This document shows positions 10,392 through 22,526 of a stretch of DNA of 64,000 bases, one piece after another. This stretch comes from Vicia villosa (lineage: Eukaryota > Streptophyta > Magnoliopsida > Fabales > Fabaceae). Every line of letters starts with the position of its first letter. Position 1 is the first letter of the stretch. The position numbers and the translations under genes are program-made. The notes beneath the pieces are model-generated. The model had not been told where the DNA came from, searched no databases, and was given only the letters and a program-made list of their open reading frames with translations. The stretch lies in contig NC_081182.1 in the NCBI RefSeq assembly GCF_029867415.1, positions 13,762,497-13,826,496 of the forward strand, written 5' to 3'.

Positions 10392-12090
10392 TGTAACGCC
10401 TGTTTTTAGTTTGCGTGTTTTATTTAATTATGTCGTATTGTGTTATGTGTTTTATTTAATTAATGTTTGTGTTAATTGTTGGGTTTTAGTACTAAATAAT
10501 ATAAGTTAGAGAAGCTTTTAGTTATTGGGCTTAAGTTAGCATTAGTAAGAGTAGGGTGTTATTTAAGGCCCATTAGTAATTAAAAGGATAGTAAGGTTTA
10601 ACTAAAACTAGGGTTTTAAGGGATTAGAAGTTGGAAGCTCATTTTCACAATTTGGGAATAGAAGAGGAGAGTGAAGAGAAGAGAAAGAAGAGAGATTGAA
10701 GTTTATATAGTTGGCTTCAATCCAAACTCAAGGTAAGGGTGAGATTCTTTCAGGCTAAGGGGATGTATGATGATGTTTTGGGTGGGATTTGATTATATGA
10801 TTGTATCCATGGAATTTGTGTGTAGAACTTAGGGTTTGTGAACAAAATGCATGAATCTTGATTTGGAAATGTGTTTTAATTGATGTTTGATGATGGATAA
10901 TGATAGATTTCGTGTTTATACATGTTTAATTTCTGTTTAGTAATGATTTTGAGTGTTGGAAGTGAGGTTGTGCAGTTTTGTTCCGTCTGTTGGATTCTAC
11001 AAAATTGCGCTTCCGCTAAGCGGAGCTAGTCCGCTAAGCGAATGCTGGCAATTTTTGAAATAAAAAGAAGTTTCGCTAAGCGGAACTTGTTTCGTAAAAT
11101 TTTCTTCCACGCGTCGCTTGAAGCGGGATGATGGAACTTTCGGGGCATAAGCGCGCTAGTGGGCCGCTAAGCGGACCCTGTTTCACAAAACTCGTTCAAA
11201 CTTTGAAATGATGTATCTTTTGAACCGTAACTCATTTCTATATGCCGTTTGAACCTTCGTGGAGCTCTAATTAATGTCTTTCCTTGGTATATGCTATGAA
11301 TATCTTGGGAAACTCTTTTGGACTCTTATTCTTGAATTGGATTGTTGTTGACGTTGGATTTTCAGAATTGATTATGTCGTTTAAGTTGATCATGTCGTTT
11401 AAGTGGACTATGTTGTTCGAGTCGGTTATGTCATTTAAGTGTGATCGTGAATGTGCATCATTGAGTCACATTCATTGCATTGTTTGAGACGGCCCTTGTG
11501 GCAAATGTTTGAGACGACCCTTGTTGCAATTGTTTGAGACGGCCCAATGGCAACTATTTGAGACGGGAGTTTACTCTAATGGTACCACATGCATTTGCAT
11601 TGTTCGAGTTGCATAAGTGTAGTTGCATGTTGAGTTGTAATTGGATGTTTGTGTATGCATGACATAGATGTTAACTTGTGTTGAGGTGATGGTTGTTTCG
11701 TTGATCATATGTGATAATTGACTATGTGTACCTTACATGAACTTGATATATTTGTTGTTGGTAAGACGTTGAGTGATGTGAATTGTAGTATGTGATATGT
11801 GCCGAGAAGTGGTGACCAATGTATGATTATTTCTCCGCTTTGAATGTTATCATACGTTTCTTTATTATGATTGATATCTCACCCCTTCTGTTTGAATGTT
11901 ATCCTCCGTTGGTAACGTGCAGGTAATGACGAGGAGTAGTTTTGTGCCTTATAGCTCGAGTTGGTGTGTCGATGCTCTGATACGTAGCACTCGGGAGGAT
12001 GTTGGATTACTTGCTGATGTCTTGTTTCTTGTTTTTTATCCTTTGTTGGATTTCGTCTCTGTTTTCAATAGTCATTATGTATGTTATGAA
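10392..12090 (+). mobile_element. truncated gypsy-type LTR (TGTAACGCC family)
   Basis: Begins TGTAACGCCTGTTTTTAGTT directly after LINE sequence. It shares the block TGCTCTGATACGTAGCACTCG (near 11970-11995), the GGTAACGTGCAGG block (near 11912) and 'gagacggccc'-type repeats (11485-11570) with the complete solo LTR at 29872-32928, which lies in opposite orientation. The right end is missing, so there is no target duplication. Four CCGCTAAGCGG-like palindromes occur at 11013-11174. Confidence 0.7.
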
Positions 12091-12208
12091 ATGAGGGACC
12101 AAAAATGAGTGCAAAAGTAATTTTATAGGGAATAAAAGTCAATATATTTTTTATAGAGACTAAAAGCCAAAATTGAGATATTTATAGGGACCAAAAACAT
12201 ATTTAACC
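12091..12208. mobile_element. orphan MULE-type terminal repeat
   Basis: On the minus strand it starts GGGTTAAATATGTTTTTGGT and continues with repeated 'ttttagtccctataaa'-type units, the style of legume MULE terminal inverted repeats. No partner end was found in the window. It probably truncates the LTR to its left. Confidence 0.4.
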
Positions 12209-13006
12209 CAACTTATTATTTATGCTATATTTTTAAAGTGTTTAAATATTTACTTTATTTTAAATTTGAATAAAAATAGAGTTTATATATAAATTTACAG
12301 TCTTATATAAGTTGCTTATACTAATTACTATTGAAATAAAATTGACTAAGATTGTTTAATATTCAATGTGGTAATTTGAACTCACAAAAATTTAAATTTT
12401 TTAAAGAAATTCAACGAATTTTGCACCGGAGATGTTTTAAGGATACTTTTTAAACACTTAAAAGAGTAAGTTTTAAACATAAATATAACACGTATCTTTA
12501 CACACAATTAATTTTAATTTTTTTTACTAAGTAAAAATAAAAATATTTTTTTTCTCTATTTCATTATGAGAACCACCCTAGCATTTCAATTAAAAAATAA
12601 AAGAAATTAAATTTCAAATAAATTTAAAATTTTTTTTTCTCCTTATTAGTTGTTCCTAAAAAATGAATTTAAGATCGTTTCAACAACTATTTCCCTCAAT
12701 GCAAAGAGTAACTTTTCCAAAAAAAATAATTATTTATTTAAAATTCTTAAACACTCGATTACAAAACCCTTTATGAAATTATGAGAAAATTGTATCACAA
12801 TAATTGTTGAGAAGTTATTATATTAGGCTCGTTTTATTATGCTATTGAGTGTGATTACTCATTATGTTGTTTGCAAGTATTTTTTATTTAGTCATTCTTT
12901 TGCAGATGTGTGTTATGTGGAAAACCACAAGTTTAGGTAATGAAAGTGATGAGCCAGTTCTATTATTTTAAGCGCCCAAAAAAATATGTACTTTAAATTA
13001 TAATAC
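12209..13006. other. A/T-rich intergenic, nothing recognised
   Basis: No open frame of note and no terminal repeats. It is the left flank of the hAT insertion. Confidence 0.4.
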
Positions 13007-13259
13007 ATTACAAACAGTGGCGGAGCCAGGAAAAAAGAAAAGGGATGGCCGCTAAAGGAAAATAAAAATCTATCATATAAGAAAAGTCTACCATTTTCTC
13101 ATCTCTTAGCTATGCCACATCAGCCTCTCTTCTCACAAAATTCCACATCATTCCTTTCCCATGGTAGGATTCAACTTTAAACCTCCAACCTCTCATGATC
13201 TCGCAGTTACAAATTATTTACTTTCTCTGGCCATTCACATTCACAACTACTTACAGCAC

Positions 13260-13970
13260 TAATGACCTCATATAATGCTTCTGCCCCTTCTGCCTTCCAA
13301 GCCCTCCACCTTCCACGTTCCAAAACATTTTTATCATTACTATATATAACCATCATACTTTCACAGTATCTATCATATTCATCAAACCTAATCGTGGAAA
13401 ATTTTGGTTTGTACTATTTTTGCAATTACAGCCATTCCCTCCCACGACTATTCATGTGGAAAATTTTGATTTATACTATTTTTGCAATTACAGCCATTCC
13501 CACGACTATTCATGGACAAACCGAAATTTAACATTTTTTTCTTTCTTTTCTTGATAGAAAATATCTTTCATGTTATTTGCAGGTTGAATTTGTAGTGTAT
13601 CATTCTGAAGTACTAATTGGCGTTTCATGTTATTTGCAGGTTGAATTTGTAATGTATCATTCTGAAGTACCAATTGGCGTCACTCCATAGTATATATATT
13701 TCGTTTTTTACATGGGTTGTTTCCAATCCCTATTTTCTATTTTTTAGTAACAATTTAAATATTGTCCTAATATGTGTTTTGGATTTTTTTTCTGGTGCAG
13801 ACAGTAGAAAAACATCGTCTATACGATTCGTTTGAAATAAATAGTTTGAGCTGTAGAAGTAGAAATCAAGTTGGCTGGTGTCAATATACAATGGAGAATC
13901 TGCTTGAAATTAGCGCAAGTTTTGTCAAAAATGTAGATATTATACTATGTAAATAACATGATATTTTATA
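13260..13970. repeat. two short tandem duplications in the hAT left arm
   Basis: A unit of roughly 60-70 bp (GGAAAATTTTGGTTTGTACT... GACTATTCATG) occurs twice at about 13396-13516. A unit of about 57-60 bp (TTTCATGTTATTTGCAGGTT...) occurs twice at about 13566-13680. The second contains TTTGCAGG, a splice-acceptor-like string. No gene is recognised here. Confidence 0.6.
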
Positions 13971-14009
13971 TTAATTCATAGAATGAACTTTAATTTTTTA
14001 TATTTTAAG

Positions 14010-14825
14010 TGCAAATATTAATAAATAAATCTTAATTGATTGATTTTATGTTTGAGTGATATTTATATTAAATCTTAGTAATTATAGAAATTGTAGATAT
14101 TATAATATGTAAATAAGATAATATTTTATATTAATTCATAGAACTAAAGAATATTTTAGTTAGGTCAAATTAAGAAATTAAGGTTATCAATATATACAAA
14201 GTTAGTTTTATAAAATATTATTGATATTTATTTATTATAAGGTCGAACAAAACAAAAAATAAAGATAAAATATTACAAATTAAAAATGTATACATAATTT
14301 TGAAATTTATAAGAAAATAGAATCAAAGAGTAAAGAAAAAAACATTATATTTGTTTAGGTAAATAAAGAGTTTTGAAATGAAAAGACATAAATCATTTAC
14401 CTATAAAAAAATTAAATATCATAATCATTTTACTTGATTGCAACTTTAATTTTTGATTTAATCTGGTTGCAACTTTTGATTTATTATTTTTAATTTTTTG
14501 ATTTAATGTGATTACAATTTTTAACTTCTTATCCATAATAATCCAAGCATTATGGTCGAATTGAACGTGATTTTAAAGAATGGTTTGTTGAAATAATAAA
14601 GCAGCACACATATTTTCTTGATATGGAAATAATTGATATATTATTGCAAATTTTAATAAATAAATTTCATTGATTAATTGATTTTATCTTTGAGTGATAT
14701 TTATATTAAATCTTAGTAGCTATAAAATTATAGATATTATAATATATAAATAACATAATATTGTATATTAATTCATATAACTAAAGAATATTTTAGTTAG
14801 GTCAAATTAAAAAAATTAAGTTTAT

Positions 14826-14880
<55 letters not shown>

Positions 14881-15200
14881 AAAGTTAGTTTTATAAAATA
14901 TTATTGATATTTATTTATTCTAAGGTTTAACAAAAATAAATAAATATAGAATATAATAAAATATTACAAATTCAAAACATATACATAATTTTGAAATGTA
15001 TAAGAAAATAGAATCAAAGAATAAAGAAAAAAACAGTATATTTTTTAAGGTAAATAAAGAGTTTAGAATGAAAAGACATAAATCATTTACTTATAAAAAA
15101 GTTAAATATCATAATTATCTTTAGTAATCATTGATCGATTGATTGCAACTTTTAATTTATGATTTAATGCATGTGATTGCAACGTTTGATTTCTTATTCT
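14010..15200 (+). repeat. ~0.5-0.6-kb direct repeat, two copies
   Basis: Copy 1 is about 14010-14530 and copy 2 about 14644-15200. Shared blocks include GAGTGATATTTATATTAAAT, TAAAGAATATTTTAGTTAGG, TTATAAAATATTATTGATAT and AAGAAAATAGAATCAAAGA. Copy 2 has gained a (TA)n tract at about 14828-14873. Noncoding duplication within the hAT element. Confidence 0.7.
14828..14873. repeat. (TA)n microsatellite
   Basis: Uninterrupted TA dinucleotides, inside copy 2 of the direct repeat. Confidence 0.95.
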
Positions 15201-15974
15201 TTTAGTACTTACCATATGTATATTTAAATTATTAGATTTGAGAAAATATTGTATTTTTATATCTTACAAAATTATATTGTTTTTACAATATTGTATGATT
15301 TACCTAAAAATAATATAATTTTGAGTAAATATTGTACTTTTGTATGATTTACCTAAAATTATCTAACTTTGTAAGATATAAAAGCCTTTTTAACGACCCA
15401 TACGTTAAAATCAGTACGTTGGGAATAATTTAATTGATATAGAATCGATACATTAAAATCATATCAATTACTTACCAATATCTTAATTGGTATAAAATAA
15501 ATACGTTACAAATATATTTAGTACTCCAATTATATTGATGTTGTATCACCAAAAATTGAGTGAATCATATTATCATTAAAAACTAATAAATATAATTTAT
15601 TTCACTTGATTTCCTTCAAAATTATTTAATAGAAACTTTCCAAAATAATGAATCTATCAACATAATTTTGAAACCAAATTTCATATGGTTAGAAGATTTT
15701 TAACCTCTCATTTAACAAAAGGATAAATATTATTACATACATATTTTAATAAAATGTTTTAGGCATATCATTGCTTTTATATATTGTATGGAGTTTTTTG
15801 ATTAAAAATTCATAGATATTATTATAAAAATAAAGTATATTTTCAAAATATTTAAAATACAACATGTGCCATCGTCATTCTCTGTATAGAAAAACTAACT
15901 ACTATTTTCTATTTTCACTTTAATAAGATTTCTTACTAATACTACTAAATTATTTAAAATATAAAATATGAAAG

Positions 15975-15975
<1 letters not shown>

Positions 15976-16066
<91 letters not shown>
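15976..16066. repeat. (TA)n microsatellite
   Basis: About 90 bp of TA dinucleotides. Confidence 0.95.
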
Positions 16067-16068
<2 letters not shown>

Positions 16069-16357
16069 GATTATTAAATAAAATAAATATATTAGATCTA
16101 TTGACTTTTTTTAAAAAAAATATTTAAAAATAACTATGGGTGTTAATAAGCATAAGTAATCGAATGAAACATAAGTATTGTATGAATAAATAGTAATAGA
16201 ATGAAACATAAGTAATGTATGAATAAGTAGTAATAGAATGAAATATAAGTAATATATGAATAAATAATATCAAAATTGTATGATATTTTTTATTAATCAT
16301 ACAATTTGTTTGTCATTTATAAAATTTAAAATTTAATTGAACAAGTTCATCAATAAT

Positions 16358-16420
<63 letters not shown>
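16358..16420. repeat. (TA)n microsatellite
   Basis: About 60 bp of TA dinucleotides. Confidence 0.95.
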
Positions 16421-16423
<3 letters not shown>

Positions 16424-16609
16424 CTATATATAATATAATATAATTGAAAAATTACCATTAAAACTTTAATGGGTCAATTCTATCCAAATACAAAATAATA
16501 TATTACGGATACACACGGGTAATTATATGGTTCGCACATATGGTACTGATATTAACACATTTAATTAAATGTAATAACGAGAATAAGTTTACAATTGATT
16601 TAAATAGTT

Positions 16610-16854
16610 GGCTTAATTGCAACTTTGGTCCCCCTATTTTGTCTTTTTCTCGATTTTAGTCCCTCATTTTTAAAACCACGATTTTGGTCCCCTTTTTGAG
16701 TTTTCTAATGAAAAAGAGACAGGAATAGGGACTAATTTTGCAGAAAAAAAAAATAGAGGGAACTTAAAAAAGGGACTAAAATAATGATTTTTAAAATAGA
16801 GGGATCAAAATCAAGAAAAAGACAAAATAGGAGGATTAAAGTTGCAATTAAGCC
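16610..16854. mobile_element. foldback MULE-type MITE
   Basis: Starts GGCTTAATTGCAACTTTGGT and ends, on the other strand, GGCTTAATTGCAACTTTAAT. The inverted arms are about 90 bp long and contain 'tttagtccctc'-type repeats. It is flanked by the perfect 9-bp duplication TAAATAGTT at 16601-16609 and 16855-16863, so it belongs to the Mutator-like class. It is nested in the 9.5-kb hAT. Confidence 0.85.
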
Positions 16855-17129
16855 TAAATAGTTTTATAAATAATTCCAAAACAAAAATATATATATATAT
16901 GAATAACTAACTATTGATTCAAATATTTTATATATGGAATAATATATTTGATTTGTAAATTGAGTTTAATCAATTATATTAAATATTTATTATTAATTGT
17001 ATTATATAATTTGATCGAATATTTCTTCATTATAATTTGTCAATTTATGATTTTTGTTATTATAAAAAAAATTAATTATAATCAAATATTTTTAAACAAT
17101 GTTAAAATTAATTTATTTTTGTTTCCAAA

Positions 17130-18440
17130 ATATTGAATATTAATAGAAACATGAAGTTACTGATAAAAAAATTGAATATTAACGGGAACGTGTAGTTATT
17201 AATCAAAATATTGAATATTAATAGAATTTTTTTTAATATTAATGGGTACATGAAGTTACTAATCAAAATATTGAATATTAAAGATAATATTAAATTACTG
17301 ATCAAAATATTAAATGAATTGAATATTAACGGAAACATGGAGTTACTGATAAAAAATGGCATGTTAACAAGAGCATAAAGTTACTGATCAAAATATTGAA
17401 TATTAACGAGAACACAAAGTTATTGATCAAACTATTGAATATTAACGAGAAAACAAAGTTATTGATCAAACTATATTGAATATTAACGGGAACATGAAGT
17501 TATTAATCAAAATATTGAATATTAACGAGAACATGAAGTTAGTAATCAAAATATTGAATATTAACGTGAGTATTAAATTACAGAGCAAAGTATATAATAT
17601 TAACGGGAACATGGAGTTACTGCTAAAAATATTGAATAATAACGGAAACATGGCGTTATTAATCAAACTATTGAATATTAACAGGAACAAATTTGAAACA
17701 TTAACAGAAACACGAAGTTAGTGATCAAAATAATGAATATTAATGGAAACTTGAAGTTATTGATCAAAATATTGAATTTTAACGGGAACATGAAGTTACT
17801 GAACAAAATATTGAATATCAACGAGAACACGAAGTTACTGATCAAAATATTAAATATTAAGGGGAACATGAAGTTACTGGTCAAAATATTGAATATTAAT
17901 GGGAAATGAAGTTTATTGATCAAAATATTGAATATTAGTGGGAACACGGAGTTACAGATCAAAATATTGAATATTAACGGGAGCACGGAGTTATTGATTA
18001 AAATATTAAATATTAATGGGAGCACAAAGTTAATGATCAAAATTTTGAATATTATCGAAAATATTAAGTTACTATCCAAAATTTAAAAATTAATAGGAAC
18101 AAATTTTGAATATTAGCGGGAACACAAAGTTACTAATCAAAATAATAAATGTTGACGGGAACACGGAGTTATTGACAAAATATTGAATATTAACAGGAAC
18201 ATTAAGTTACTGATAATTTTTTTGAATATTAACGGAAACGAATTTGGAATATTAATGGGAACACGAACTTATTGATCAAAATAATGAATATTAACGGGAA
18301 CAAGGAGTTACTGATCAAAATAATGAATATTAACAAGAACATGAAGTTACTGATCAAAATTTTGAAATATTAACGGGAATACGAAGTTACTTATCAAAAT
18401 AATGAATATTAACGGGAACATGAAGTAACTGGTCAAAGTA
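17130..18440 (+). repeat. 39-bp minisatellite, ~33 copies
   Basis: The degenerate unit is roughly TTGAATATTAACGGGAACAT followed by GAAGTTACTGATCAAAATA. Spacing between GAATATTA occurrences (for example 17478, 17517, 17556) is exactly 39. Because 39 is a multiple of three, each strand shows spurious open frames with 13-residue repeats (INGNMKLLIKILN-like on plus, MFPLIFNILINNF-like on minus). I read no gene here. Copies diverge by point changes and small indels. Confidence 0.92.
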
Positions 18441-18981
18441 TTTTTCTATTAATTATGCATTTTGAATGAATCATTATTATAAATGGAGTTTGTAGTGGTT
18501 TCTCTTTGGCCTACAAGACAGAGCTGATAGTTTGAGATTGGGCTGATAGTTTGTAGTTATAATTGAGCCAAAATAATTAATTTTCTCCTTAGCTAGCAAA
18601 AAAATAATCGATTCTCCTTAGCTGATAGTTTGAGATTGGGCTAATAGTTATCACTAATTGAATTATATAATTTGATTGAATATTTCTTCATTATAATTCG
18701 TGAATTTGCGATTTTAAAACTTTTCCTTCATTATAATTTGTTAAATAAAATATTACTATTTTTATAACTTTTTTAATTTTACCCAAAACTTAATCTTTTA
18801 CTAATATCTTTTATTTTTCTCAATCACAATGCGCGAAAACGACGAGTACCCGTGCGAACGTACGGGTAAGACACTAGTTATCAATAAAATTGTAAATCAT
18901 ATTTCATAAAAAGCATTTAATTAGTTGAAATAAATATAAAGTTGATTATCAAAAAATTAAATAACATGACTTGAAAATACC
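18441..18981. other. hAT internal A/T-rich spacer downstream of the transposase
   Basis: Contains a small duplication of GCTGATAGTTTGAGATTGGG (near 18520 and 18618). The string CGTGCGAACGTACGGG lies near 18852. No gene. Confidence 0.4.
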
Positions 18982-21414
18982 TTATAATAAAGCTTTACGT
19001 GTTCCGAGTGACTTGAAATCTTCAATAATAGACTCAGAACTAATGTTTGCACTAATCTCTCTTTCAATATAAACTGTCATGCTATCTCTTAGAAACCCAA
19101 CATCCATCTTGTTTCTCAACTTAGTCTTGATAATTTTCATTGCTGAAAAAGACCTCTCAGTTGTTGCCGTAGAAACTGGAAGAGTCATGATAAGGCGAAG
19201 TAGCCTATCAATCAAGAAATAAATTTCAGCTTGTCCAGTTTCCACCAAACATGAACATAGCTCTTGAATAGTTGATAAATTATTCAAATTTGATGCTTGG
19301 CGAGCAACAAATAGAAAATGCCGAAGTTGAAATTGCAAATTATTCTTCTCTTGATCACTAAAATTCATAGGATAATATTTTTCAACTAGAGAACAAATAG
19401 TATCAATGTTAAAAGCTTTATACTCATCCTTAGGAGACAAAGCACAAGAAAGAGTTAACAAATCCATTGCCTGCTCACTAAATCTGCTATTCAACTCTTG
19501 TAACTATTTGTCAATGGTAGTGAAAAAGATTTCAACTTTGAAGTAATGTTGAATTGTGACTTGATTTTCTTCAAGGCGAGATCGTCCAAATCTTGTTGCT
19601 GAATGAATATCATTAAGATCGGGAATCTCAATGCCATGCTTTTCACAAAAAGATGTCACTGTACTAAATAATATATCCCAACCATTTTCTCTCAAGTCTT
19701 GAATAAAACTTTTTGTTGAACGAACCAAGTCCATGGCATTAACTACATCTTGATTCTGTTTTTGCAAGGCTTGACAAAGCATATCTGTTATCCCCATAAT
19801 TTCTTTCATCAAATGCAAAATAAATATAAAATCAAATGCCTTCAAGTAATTGTAAGAACTATCTGCATCCCCACGTGTAGCATAATTTCCCCTTTCTTTT
19901 GCAATTTTTTTTAAAACTGAACAAGTTGCTTCATACATGTTTATCAAGCTACAAATAGAATTGTAATGTGATCCCCAACGGGTATCTCCAGCTCGTTTCA
20001 AAGTACCAATTTGATTTGAACCTTTACCAGTTACAATCTCACCAATCTCTAACAAATGTGCAATCTCTTCTAATTGGGAAGCTTGTAACTCATCATGGCG
20101 CTTAGTGGAAGAACAAACAACATTGACTACAAAAATCAGTTTATCAAAGAATTTATGAATTGGTTTGACTTCTCTTGATGCTGTAACCAAGGCCAGTTGC
20201 AATCGATGAGCAAAACAATGAACATAGTATGCATAAGGACAATCCTTCATAAAGAGTGCTTGTAAACCATTCCATTTTCCTCTCATGTTGCTAGCACCAT
20301 CATACCCTTGTCCGCGAATGTTAGACACATCAAGGTTATGTCGAGAGAGTATATCACATATTGCTTCCTTAAGAGTTAAAGACGTGGTGTCTTTAACATG
20401 TGCCACAACAAAAAATCTCTCTTGTATTAGACCAACTTTATCAACACATCTTAATACAAGAGCCATTTGTTCCTTTTTTGACTCATCGCGAGCTTCATCT
20501 ACAACAATACAAAATTTGGAATCACCAATTTCCTCACGAATATGCTTTTTCACCCTACTAGAAAGAATTTGCAAGAGCTCTTTTTGAATTTGATGTGAGG
20601 TATATTTGCAATTTTGTGGAGCATTTTCCAACACAACTTTTGCAATTTCATCATTGTAAGACGCTAAAAGTTTTAACAATTCGAGAAAGTTACCTTGATT
20701 TCTTGAATTGCTAGTTTCATCGTGACCCCTTAAAGCACAAGCTTGAAGTGTTAACCAACGAACAGTGTCAATTGAAGTTTTGAGACGAAGCCGGTTACTC
20801 ATTCTTTGACTTGAACTTTGAACTTGAATAACATTTCTGATATGACAATCTTGATTCAACAAGTCTTGACAAGCTTGCATTGCATTGTTGTGTGGCGAAC
20901 ATGGATCCATCCCTATGTGTTTAAGAAAGGAACAATGTTTTCCATTCCTAACTTTCTTCCAAGTTCTAAATCCTGTATAAATGAAGACATGTGATCCGGG
21001 ACGTCCACTTGGTTTTTTGCTAAAAAGGTAACAAGGTAAGCAGTATGCAGCATCTTCGGATGGTGAATATTCTAACCAAGAGGGAAATATGCTAAACCAA
21101 GTGTGTTGAAACCTTCTTGGATGATCCTCATTACCGGACAAAGGATAGTTGTCTAAATGAATTTGATATGGACCCCATTTTAGATAAGCTCTTTGTATTG
21201 CATCCACTTGATTTGGTGGATATTGCCAAATCGGACGACGCTTTCCAGGATCACGTTCCAAAGAATTTTCAAACCCATGATGCTCTTCAATTCTTGGAAT
21301 CTCAAGAATTGTTTCAGGATCAAATGTCGGGATTATAATTTCTTCATCTCTCTCATCTCTTTCAATTTCACATGCTTTCCTCTTGAAAAACGAATCAATT
21401 TTTCTATTATTCAT
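18982..21414 (-). pseudogene. hAT transposase (zinc-finger MYM-type 1-like), one internal stop
   Basis: I place the start at the ATG at 21414 (MNNRKIDSFFKRK). The frame stays open upstream but encodes only a hydrophobic A/T-rich stretch. Order of parts: basic N-terminus; a TTF-type zinc-finger region with paired Cys (about residues 80-200); the DUF4371/RNase H-like core, with Asp in VVDEARDES near 305, YDGASN near 370 and HCFAH near 400; the DTRWGSHY motif; and a C-terminal hAT dimerisation domain with TATTERSFSAMK. A single in-frame TAG at 19504-19506 (codon 637) separates core and dimerisation domain, and both sides continue in the same frame to a normal stop at 18982. Total length about 810 codons, typical for the family. 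It sits inside its own element. The stop removes the dimerisation domain, so the copy is probably inactive unless the codon is read through or is an assembly error. Confidence 0.88.
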
Positions 21415-22518
21415 CTTTATTTTTCTGATGAAAAAAATGAAACATAACAAAATGTCAAAAATTATCACACATAATAAAACGAAAAATAATAAAATGGCAA
21501 AAATTACCACACATGAAAAAATGATCACACATAGTGCAATTAACAATCACAAATTACATATAAAAGAAGAAAATAGAACAAAATCTAATACTTTAATTCT
21601 TAATAAAGTGCACCATCTATTTGTCAAATTTTAAAATGGAACATGTATATTTGATCACACACTATCATAAAAAATCTGAACATTTTTTATTCAGTCAATG
21701 TCTCACAGCATCTTTCACCCTTTGTTCTTTCTCTAAAATTAAACAGAATACAGAAAGGTGTAACTTTCTCATCAGGACACAAAGGGGAAAAGAATTCATT
21801 GTAGACAAAATATAAAGAACCTTCACATCAAAGTTCCTCTCATAAACGTTCACACAACCCAATAACTTACATACAACCTCAAAATTGAAAATTTTGCAAT
21901 CATGTAGATAAACTATGCAATTGAACAATCAAACTCCCCAAGAACTCAATTTTATGGATGATTCACTCAAGCTATCGAACAAAAGCTTAAGGAGGCTTAT
22001 ATACTTGTTTTAGATTTTTATAATATAGAAGTCATAATTTTCCAACTTTAACAAGTGAATTCCAATAAAATTAAAGAAAACAAAGACAGTAGAATAAAAG
22101 TTAAGTAGCAGACAAATAAGATACAGCTATATTTATGATAGTTTTAGGGGGCAATTGACATTGTTGGTGTCCAAGATGATTTGATGAAAACCCTAAAAAT
22201 AAAAAATTGACAAAGGAAGAAGAAGACCTTTTTTATTTGAGAATATTTCAATGATTCCTCCAGCAACCACGGCAGCAAGTCGACAGCGTCCACTCGTTTT
22301 CGTTTTCGTGGAAGAAGTCGGCAGCGTCCACTGGTTTTCGTTTCTGTGGAAGTAGCCGGCAACGTTTCTTTTGTGAAAGAGTGAAGGAAAATAAAAAAAG
22401 GAATGAGTTTTAACTTAAAGTGAGGGCATTTTAGTATTTTCCTCTATATAAAAAAATATTAAAAAAAATAAAAGGGGTGGCCATGGCCTTCCCCTGTATC
22501 TACGTGGCTCCGCCACTG
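21415..22518. other. 5' region of the hAT transposase and right terminal region
   Basis: A/T-rich sequence upstream of the transposase. At about 22275-22370 a unit of roughly 45-50 bp containing GCAGCGTCCACT and GTTTTCGTTT is tandemly duplicated with changes. The terminal repeat ends at 22518. A promoter is expected here, but I cannot point to it. Confidence 0.4.
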
Positions 22519-22526
22519 ATTACAAA

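Larger units (their letters stand above)
13015..22518 (-). mobile_element. 9.5-kb hAT-superfamily transposon
   Basis: The left end is CAGTGGCGGAGCCAGG and the right end, on the other strand, is CAGTGGCGGAGCCACG: terminal inverted repeats of about 16 bp. The perfect 8-bp duplication ATTACAAA flanks it at 13007-13014 and 22519-22526, which is diagnostic for hAT. It contains a minus-strand transposase at the right side (18982-21414) and about 6 kb of A/T-rich filler on the left: duplicated segments, (TA)n tracts, an inserted MULE MITE and a 39-bp minisatellite. The transposase has one internal stop, so this copy is probably not self-mobilising, but its ends look usable. Confidence 0.9.

Noticed and set aside
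13262..13531. 89-codon frame in the hAT left arm
   Set aside because: Contains a partial tandem duplication and no domain. Its openness looks accidental.
17476..18079. Repetitive open frames on both strands at 17.1-18.1 kb
   Set aside because: By-products of the 39-bp minisatellite. No signal, domain or codon bias for a protein.
17130..18440. CRISPR-like array
   Set aside because: Units are head to tail without unique spacers and the DNA is plant nuclear, so it is a minisatellite.
21415..21546. N-terminal hydrophobic extension of the hAT transposase
   Set aside because: A/T-rich, low complexity. The MNNRKIDSFF start at 21414 fits the family.
22477..22526. Start of the 22.5-23.3 kb frame (MAMAFPCIYVAPPL)
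   Set aside because: These codons are the hAT terminal repeat read through into LINE sequence, not a gene start.
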